From the NCBI GenBank assembly GCA_050944685.1, contig JBMNRP010000005.1, positions 62,001 to 126,000 of the forward strand: a stretch of 64,000 bases of DNA, written 5' to 3'. This stretch comes from CADBRN01 sp050944685. Lineage in GTDB: Bacteria > Bacillota > Clostridia > Lachnospirales > Lachnospiraceae. The notes under the pieces were generated by a model that saw only the letters and a program-made list of their open reading frames with translations, was not told the DNA's origin and did no database searches. Positions 60,956 to 64,000 of the stretch are shown piece by piece. The position numbers and the translations under genes were made by a program. Positions within the stretch are counted from its first letter, which is position 1; each line of letters begins with the position of its first letter.

Positions 60956-62359
60956 TCACTTCGCACCGCGGCCGCTGAACAGAATCCCGACCGTCTTCAT
61001 CAGAATTTTAAAATCCCGGCTGAGCGACCAGTTATCGATGTAATTCATATCCAGCTTGACCACTTCGTCAAAATTGGTAATGTCCGAGCGGCCGGAGACC
61101 TGCCACAGGCCGGTCAGACCGGGCCGCAGTGTCAGGCGCGCGCGGTACCGCTCGTCATACTGCAGAAATTCCTTTTCTGTGGGAGGTCTGGTTCCCACCA
61201 GTGACATATCTCCCTTCAGGACATTCCAGAACTGCGGAAACTCATCGAGCGACGTGCGGCGGATAAATTTTCCGACCTTCGTGACGCGGGGATCATCGTC
61301 CATCTTGAACATCGGACCGTCCATCTGGTTCTTGTCCTTCAGGGCCTTTTTCTTTTCCTCGGCATCGACGCACATCGACCGGAACTTATACAGCTTAAAC
61401 CGTTTCCCGTTTCTTCCGACGCGGATCTGCGAGAAAAAAATCGGTCCTTTTGAATCTATCTTGATCGCCGGAGCGAGAAAAACAAAAAGAATGCCTGTGA
61501 GGATCAGACCCACCAGGGCGCCGATAATATCGATAATCCGCTTGATCAGCAGTCCGGTTTCGCTGAAAACATGCTCCGAATAACTGACGCAGAGATAATT
61601 GTTTCCAAAATCATTCAGCTCCGCTTTCTGCCCGATTGCCTCCGGCAGATCGATGGTGACATGAACATGCGGACCCATTCCCGCGAAGCTGGTGACGATA
61701 TTGAAAATCGTCTCCCGCGGGATCGACGGGGCGCAGATAAACACGTCGTCAAAAGCCGCCGTTACAATATCCTTCGGAATTGCCCCCGAGTCGGCACAGA
61801 CCTCGCGGCCGTCCAGGGTTCCCGTCAGCTTATCCTTGTCCGCAACCAGAACTCCGACAATAATAAAGGTATAACCCGTCTCAAAATTGTTCAGCACACT
61901 GTCATGATTCTGCTCATCCGTGATGATCAGCATTTTTTTGCGGAACTGATCTCTCCCGTAAACGTGCCGGGCAATCTCCTTGAGCGTCATCCGCTCCGCG
62001 AACATGGCAATAATATTGATCAACAGAAACCGGCCGAATGTCAGTCTGGAAATATCCGTTGAACTGTGCATCAGAAAGAAAAAGACAATGACGCAGATCT
62101 CAAGGATAAAATTATGAACAATCACCGCGCCGAGCTCATCCGGCCAGGTACGGCCCATATAATTTGTATTCAGACTGAACAGCAGACTGATTCCGGTAGA
62201 GACAAGAGCCATCACGAGAAAGACATATCTCTGGGCAAGGGAATAATGCCCAAACGGCCCGTAACTGATAATTAGACTAATACCGTAGGCCGCGATTGTA
62301 ACAACAAGGTCCGCTATCCACAGGACATATATCCGCAGTCTGCGTTTATTTCGATTCAT
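60956..62359 (-). CDS. Priming sugar-phosphate transferase (WbaP/CpsE type)
   Basis: Starts the repeat unit by transferring hexose-1-phosphate to undecaprenyl phosphate. The 467-residue protein has four N-terminal helices (about 10-115), a soluble middle domain, a fifth helix (about 272-300) and the catalytic bacterial sugar transferase domain with KFRSM, SLDEFPQFWNVLKGDMSLVG and TRPP. The sugar is probably galactose or glucose by family. It is the first gene behind the promoter at 62516-62521. Confidence 0.94.
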   Translation of the reverse strand: MNRNKRRLRIYVLWIADLVVTIAAYGISLIISYGPFGHYSLAQRYVFLVMALVSTGISLLFSLNTNYMGRTWPDELGAVIVHNFILEICVIVFFFLMHSSTDISRLTFGRFLLINIIAMFAERMTLKEIARHVYGRDQFRKKMLIITDEQNHDSVLNNFETGYTFIIVGVLVADKDKLTGTLDGREVCADSGAIPKDIVTAAFDDVFICAPSIPRETIFNIVTSFAGMGPHVHVTIDLPEAIGQKAELNDFGNNYLCVSYSEHVFSETGLLIKRIIDIIGALVGLILTGILFVFLAPAIKIDSKGPIFFSQIRVGRNGKRFKLYKFRSMCVDAEEKKKALKDKNQMDGPMFKMDDDPRVTKVGKFIRRTSLDEFPQFWNVLKGDMSLVGTRPPTEKEFLQYDERYRARLTLRPGLTGLWQVSGRSDITNFDEVVKLDMNYIDNWSLSRDFKILMKTVGILFSGRGAK

Positions 62360-62464
62360 AAAACTATCAGGCTTTCATTATGATTCATTTGTGACAGATC
62401 CGTTTTCCCCCCTGGATTCCTGACACGTCCGGAAAACGAAACAGGTAAGAATTGATTAGATAAT

Positions 62465-62488
62465 CCCGGAAGAAACAATTCTTCCGGG
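62465..62488 (-). promoter_or_regulatory. Leader hairpin of the core glycan operon
   Basis: CCCGGAAGAA and TTCTTCCGGG form a perfect 10-bp stem with a 4-base loop in the untranslated leader, about 21-44 bases after the predicted transcript start. No T-run follows, so it is not a terminator. Leaders of long glycan operons in Clostridia can carry RNA hairpins bound by the antiterminator LoaP; this one is a candidate. Confidence 0.5.
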
Positions 62489-62515
62489 GGCGCACCGAAG
62501 GCGTCAGCGTGACTT

Positions 62516-62544
62516 ATTATAGCACACAAGGATGTGAAAGTGTA
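62516..62544 (-). promoter_or_regulatory. Promoter of the core glycan operon
   Basis: On the minus strand a perfect TATAAT (62521-62516) with an extended -10 TGC just before it. The -35 (TACACT, 62544-62539, 17-base spacing) is weak, as often with extended -10 promoters. The leader is about 150 bases long. Confidence 0.65.
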
Positions 62545-62609
62545 GTAAACCAGTTGATGATTCACACGAAAATCAAAAATCCGGACCTGTTTTTCCCCCG
62601 GAACCGGAA

Positions 62610-62657
62610 ACAGGGAGCCGCTCCGTCCGGCATCATGCCGGGCGGACGGCTCCCTGT
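62610..62657 (-). terminator. Long hairpin after the B12-type radical SAM gene
   Basis: An 11-bp perfect outer stem (62610-62620 with 62647-62657) continues into a 12-bp inner stem with one mismatch. On the minus strand only TTT follows, so it may act as a terminator or an mRNA end-protecting structure. Confidence 0.6.
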
Positions 62658-62683
62658 CAAGGGGGATAAAAACAGAAGATTAT

Positions 62684-64000
62684 CTAATTCAGGTGAAAGC
62701 GCAGCTGGCTCGGCATATACGCGGGAGCCTTGTCATCTGTGTAGTGTCTGAGCTGATAGTAAATGCTTTTTTTGACATGCTCCGAGCAAAAGTGGGCGCC
62801 CCAGACACCAAGCCGGGCCACGCGGCCGAACCACTTTCTCCGCCTTCCGTACTCTTTTCCGAAAATACGTCCGATCTCATCAGAAGATTTCTTGTCGTAA
62901 AAATAAACGCCAGCGCGGTAAAATTCCTCCTGCAGTTCCCAGGGGCTCATATTTTTCGGACGGAAAACCACATTCATCATATCGTACCGCGACCAGTCAT
63001 CCGTAATCATCCGTCTTTCCTTCACCATCTGCTCGTAGACCGGAGTCCCCGGATACGGAGTCAGCAGGGCGGGCTGAAGCTGGTATGCGTGAATATCCTT
63101 CGCGAACCGGACGCTTCGCCGGATGTCTTCCTTCTGGTCCGCGTCCAGTCCGAGGACGATGCTCGCGATCACCCGGATTCTGTATTTCCGGCAGGCCGCC
63201 GCGGCACGCCGGATATCCTCAATATTCTGACCCTTGTGGATGTCGTTGAGCGCCTGCTGGTTCAGGGACTCGATACCGATCAGGACTCTCGTCAGATGGG
63301 CGTCGTGAAGAAGCTGCAGGAGCTCCTCGTCATTGGCCATATCCGTCCGGCCGAAGAAGAACGTCTCTTTAAAGGTCAGCCCCTCTTTGATCATGCGCCG
63401 GCAGATTTCCTTCGCACGCTCCTTGTCCGCGGTGAAGTTGTCATCCTCGAAATTCATGTACCGGAATCCCATCTTCTTGTACATCCGGATTTCGCCGATG
63501 ACATTGTCAACGCTCCTCTGACGGTACGGCGCAAACATCCGGGACGTCGTGCAGAAGGTGCACCGGAACGGACATCCGCGGGTAGATATGACATTGGCCG
63601 CCTCGCAGGGCGTCTTCAGAATCGAGTAATCCGGCCACGGGACCTCATCGAGATTTTCAATGGGAATTCCCTGTACGATGCGCTCCGTGCGGCGCCCCTC
63701 GACGACGTCCAGAATCACCTTTTCGCCCTCGCCGGTGATAACCTGGTCCGCATGCTTTGCCGCCTCTTCCGGAAGCGTCGTCACATGCATGCCTCCCATA
63801 ATCACGCGCGCGTCTGACTTTTCGTGGATCATATCCGCAAGCTCATAGCCCCGGGGCGCAGTCGAGGTCATCACGGAAATGCAGAAAACATCCGTGTTTC
63901 TCAGCAGCCGGCGGTACGGAACGCCGCCGTTCAGTTCCTCATAGACCTCCACCTGATGGCCCGCTTTTTTCAGGATCCCACCCAGGATCAGCGGTCCGGT
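62684..64000 (-). CDS. B12-binding-domain radical SAM protein, 5' end outside the window
   Basis: The frame continues without stop through 64000, so the N-terminus is missing; 438 residues are visible. The visible start (LILGGILKKAGHQVEVYEE) is the early part of a cobalamin-binding Rossmann domain, and VIMGGMHVTTLPEEA follows. The radical SAM motif is CPFRCTFC within STRGCPFRCTFCTTSR. A C-terminal helical domain of about 130 residues completes it. Such enzymes (BchE-like) methylate or rearrange unreactive carbons; the substrate is unknown. It is separated from the glycan operon by the hairpin at 62610-62657. Confidence 0.9.
   Translation of the reverse strand, partial: TGPLILGGILKKAGHQVEVYEELNGGVPYRRLLRNTDVFCISVMTSTAPRGYELADMIHEKSDARVIMGGMHVTTLPEEAAKHADQVITGEGEKVILDVVEGRRTERIVQGIPIENLDEVPWPDYSILKTPCEAANVISTRGCPFRCTFCTTSRMFAPYRQRSVDNVIGEIRMYKKMGFRYMNFEDDNFTADKERAKEICRRMIKEGLTFKETFFFGRTDMANDEELLQLLHDAHLTRVLIGIESLNQQALNDIHKGQNIEDIRRAAAACRKYRIRVIASIVLGLDADQKEDIRRSVRFAKDIHAYQLQPALLTPYPGTPVYEQMVKERRMITDDWSRYDMMNVVFRPKNMSPWELQEEFYRAGVYFYDKKSSDEIGRIFGKEYGRRRKWFGRVARLGVWGAHFCSEHVKKSIYYQLRHYTDDKAPAYMPSQLRFHLN

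Overview
The window looks like a chromosomal piece of a Gram-positive anaerobe of the class Clostridia (Bacillota), probably Lachnospirales or a relative. The signs are strong AGGAGG-type ribosome binding sites, sigma-A type promoters, a HrcA/CIRCE-type operator before a small heat-shock gene, a TSCPD-domain protein, a Gx-transporter plus NusG domain II pair, and an N-terminal ALILPAIT signal typical of Cna-B-like surface proteins. Coding DNA is moderately GC-rich and a few intergenic stretches are very AT-rich. No tRNA, rRNA, CRISPR array or transposase was seen.

Left edge (1-3216, minus strand): an operon encoding an acidic coiled-coil repeat protein, a type I signal peptidase and the start of a large surface protein cut by the edge. 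After an AT-rich gap with a cluster of GGTACC sites come four plus-strand genes (4262-7574): a HAD phosphatase, a TSCPD protein, an Hsp20 chaperone under a CIRCE-like site, and a radical SAM enzyme ending at a bidirectional terminator.

From 7672 to 62359 almost everything is on the minus strand and nearly all of it is surface-glycan biosynthesis. It reads as modules. (a) 62359-44016 is the assembly core: priming sugar transferase, five glycosyltransferases of several folds, a flippase, a polymerase, a CpsC chain-length protein, a degenerate CpsD kinase homologue, two ATP-grasp enzymes, a GNAT, a DegT aminotransferase, a tandem beta-helix protein and WbqC. It has a clear promoter and a hairpin leader. 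(b) 43117-38283 holds membrane proteins, a GtrB-type glycosyltransferase and an M20 hydrolase behind a strong promoter with a dyad and a possible attenuator. (c) 38171-33567 holds a secreted repeat protein, UDP-galactopyranose mutase and a DNA glycosylase. (d) 33401-26020 encodes CDP-glucose-based dideoxysugar synthesis (rfbF, rfbG, rfbH) followed by a ThDP carboligase-like enzyme, a PfkB kinase and a reductase, which suggests a branched-chain dideoxysugar. (e) 25042-11305 encodes membrane glycan proteins, a second flippase and a nonulosonic acid pathway: 4,6-dehydratase, LegC, a PtmE-like CBS nucleotidyltransferase, a sialyltransferase-like enzyme, NeuD, NeuB, NeuC, two oxidoreductases and NeuA. 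(f) 11274-7672 holds YfhO, a NusG domain II protein and a Gx transporter.

Together the modules predict a lipid-linked, Wzx/Wzy-assembled capsule-like glycan containing a legionaminic- or sialic-type acid, galactofuranose and possibly a branched dideoxysugar with amide-linked decoration. The right edge carries a truncated B12-binding radical SAM gene.
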